A DNA stretch of 10,094 nt from Diaporthe sp. PMI_573 (taxonomy: Eukaryota; Ascomycota; Sordariomycetes; Diaporthales; Diaporthaceae), in NCBI GenBank assembly GCA_021399435.1, contig JAJTUP010000217.1, positions 1 to 10,094 of the forward strand, read 5' to 3'. The notes beneath the pieces were generated by a model that worked only from the letters and a program-made list of their open reading frames with translations, did no database searches and was not told the origin of the DNA. Position 1 is the stretch's first letter; each line of letters begins with the position of its first letter. Below are positions 8,434-10,094 of this stretch, piece by piece. Made by a program: the position numbers and the translations under genes.

Positions 8434-10094
8434 GCCTAAAGAATTAACTTAGTAAAATAAGTTAAGCCTATCCTTTAATAATTTATCACCTACCTATAGA
8501 AAGCCAAGATAGTAGAGAGGGATCTTTAGGAGTTTATACCCTAGAAATACTATAAGTACTTAAAACTATTTTTAGTAATACTTAATACTAGACTACCTAA
8601 ATATAATAACTGGGATTACAAAATACCCCTAAAACCTAGAAAGATACCTAAATTCTCTAAAATCTACGGATTTAATAAAATACAACTTAAGGTACTTAGA
8701 AAGTACCTTAACAAGAACCTAGAAAAAGATTACATTTAACTATCTACTTTATCTATAGAATATCCGATCCTCTTTATACTAAAGAAAAACGGGAAGCTAT
8801 AACTTTATATAGATTATCGTTAACTAAACAAAATTATCATTAAAAACTATTACCTGCTATCTCTAATTAAAGAGCTATAAGACTAACTATAAAAAGCCTA
8901 ATAGTTTACAGCCCTAGACCTTAAGGGAGCCTATAACCTTATTAGAATAAAAAAGGATAAAGAATAGAAAATAGTATTTTAAATATACTATAGATATTTT
9001 AAATATTTAGTCATACTATTTAGATTAACTAATATATTAATATTATTCTAAGCTATAATTAATTACGTTTTTAGAGAATATTTAGACATCTTTATAGTCG
9101 TATACTTAGACGACATCCTTATCTACTCTAAAATACTTAAAGAATATAAGAAATATATATATAAGGTACTATAAAAGCTCTAGGATGTAAAACTTCTAGT
9201 TAAACTAAAGAAAAGCAAGTTCTATACTAAGGAAGTTAACTACCTTAAATATACTATCTAGCCTAAACAAATTATAATATAAGTATCTAAGATTAAAGCC
9301 ATTAAGTATTAGCCTATATCTATAAACATTAAGAAAGTTTAAAGATTCTTTAGATACATTAATTTCTATAGGTAATTTATTAAAGGTTACAGAAGACTTG
9401 CAAAACCTCTTACAGACCTTACTAAGAAAGATAAGGAGTTTTAATAAATACAAGAAGTACAAGATACTTTTAATACAATAACCTAAAAGATTCTAGAAGA
9501 ACTAATACTAGTTAAAGTAGACCCTAATAAGGTCTATAAAGTAAAGACTAATACCTTAGACTTTATGATAAGAGGATAACTAGGTTAACAAGATAACTAA
9601 GACAAACTATATTTTATTATATTCTTCTCGAAAAAGCTTAATAGGCTAGAGCTTAATTACCCTATATATAATAAGGAACTTATAGTAATAATTAAAGTAT
9701 TTAAAAAATAGTAATACTACCTTATTAGAGCTAAACATTAAATACAGGTCTATACTAACTATAAAAACCTTATATACTTTATAATAACTAAAGAACTTAA
9801 CAAGTACCAAATTAGATAGGTAGAGTTTTTATTATAATTTAACCTCAGGATTACCTACTATAAGAAATCTAAAAACAAACAAATAGATATACTTAATAAA
9901 TAGCTAGAGTATCTATAGGAGGTTCTACTAAAAACACAGAGTATCTTCTAAGTTACTCCCAACAGAGACTTATTATAAAAGCCTTAACAACTAGTAATAA
10001 TACTTTAAGCCAAGGTCAACTCTAGCTAGAAAAACAAACTTAAGGCAGCCTACTAAAATATATCCCCTAAAGCTAAAGGACAAAATATAAAAAA
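8434..10094 (+). mobile_element. Ty3/gypsy element fragment, plus strand, RIP-saturated
   Basis: Only pol sequence is present: it enters just upstream of RT at 8434 and runs off the right end of the window after RNase H. Its 5' part (LTR, gag, protease) is not to the left, because 8433 is the end of the minus-strand gypsy element. The simplest reading is that the minus-strand element inserted into this one. CpA plus TpG number only 3 in 8941-9180. It is related to, but distinct from, the minus-strand gypsy. Confidence 0.85.
8434..10094 (+). pseudogene. Gypsy Pol fragment: reverse transcriptase and RNase H
   Basis: A single frame can be followed from about 8500 to the window end with no visible indel, interrupted only by in-frame stops (TAA/TAG where seen). 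RT fingers: KIVERDL and YPILFILKKNGKL near 8760-8800. Palm: FTALDLKGAYNLIRIKK near 8908-8955, first catalytic Asp kept. Active site: VVYLDDILIYSK, with YLDD intact at 9103-9114. Connection: RFFRYINFYR and LAKPLTDLTKKDKEF near 9340-9440. RNase H: Asn (9550-9552) replaces the first catalytic Asp in VKTNTLDF, Glu is kept (9676-9678, in IYNKEL), and Asn (9757-9759) replaces Asp in VYTNYKNL. FFSKKLNRLELNYPIYNKEL is typical of gypsy RNase H. Integrase is not reached. Confidence 0.9.

Noticed and set aside
9205..9462. 85-codon minus-strand frame in the right-hand element
   Set aside because: It is antisense to the RT/RNase H connection and composed of Leu/Phe/Tyr as expected from AT-rich reverse complement.
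1..10094. CRISPR array, bacterial operon or phage content
   Set aside because: No regular direct repeats with spacers and no bacterial-type genes; the content is eukaryotic LTR retrotransposons.

Overview
The window holds only transposable-element relics; I see no host gene, rRNA or tRNA. The coding frames are full of TAA/TAG codons where related retroelements have Gln or Trp. CpA and TpG are almost absent in long stretches and TpA is everywhere. That is the footprint of repeat-induced point mutation (RIP, C:G to T:A on both strands), so the source is most likely a filamentous ascomycete (Pezizomycotina), in an AT-rich heterochromatic block. The genus cannot be fixed from this sequence.

The layout is a three-layer nest. 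(1) Bases 8434-10094 (+) are a pol fragment of a Ty3/gypsy element: reverse transcriptase, then RNase H, in one frame broken only by stops. (2) Bases 4107-8433 (-) are a second gypsy element that appears to interrupt the first. It reads from right to left: 5' LTR with a GC-rich U3 (about 8169-8433) and a TATA box; gag (7888-5867) with a zinc knuckle and a long C-terminal extension; then protease, RT and the start of RNase H in the -1 frame. (3) Bases 1-4106 (-) are a Ty1/copia-like element whose 210-bp 5' LTR (3897-4106, TGTTG...CAACA) cuts the RNase H of layer 2. Its polyprotein runs Gag, zinc knuckle, protease, integrase, start of RT, and leaves the window at base 1.

RIP severity differs by layer and region. 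It is near-saturated in the pol parts of both gypsy elements, intermediate in the layer-2 gag, lighter in copia, and absent from a sharp 265-bp island (about 8169-8433). Catalytic residues are changed by single C:G to T:A steps: copia protease D to N, copia integrase D to N and E to K, gypsy protease D to N, and both RT aspartates of layer 2 D to N. None of the three elements can be active from this locus. The most unusual signals are the RIP-free island, a GGGAAAA heptamer in correct phase for -1 frameshifting in the gag/pol overlap, and the Trp-rich Gag extension.
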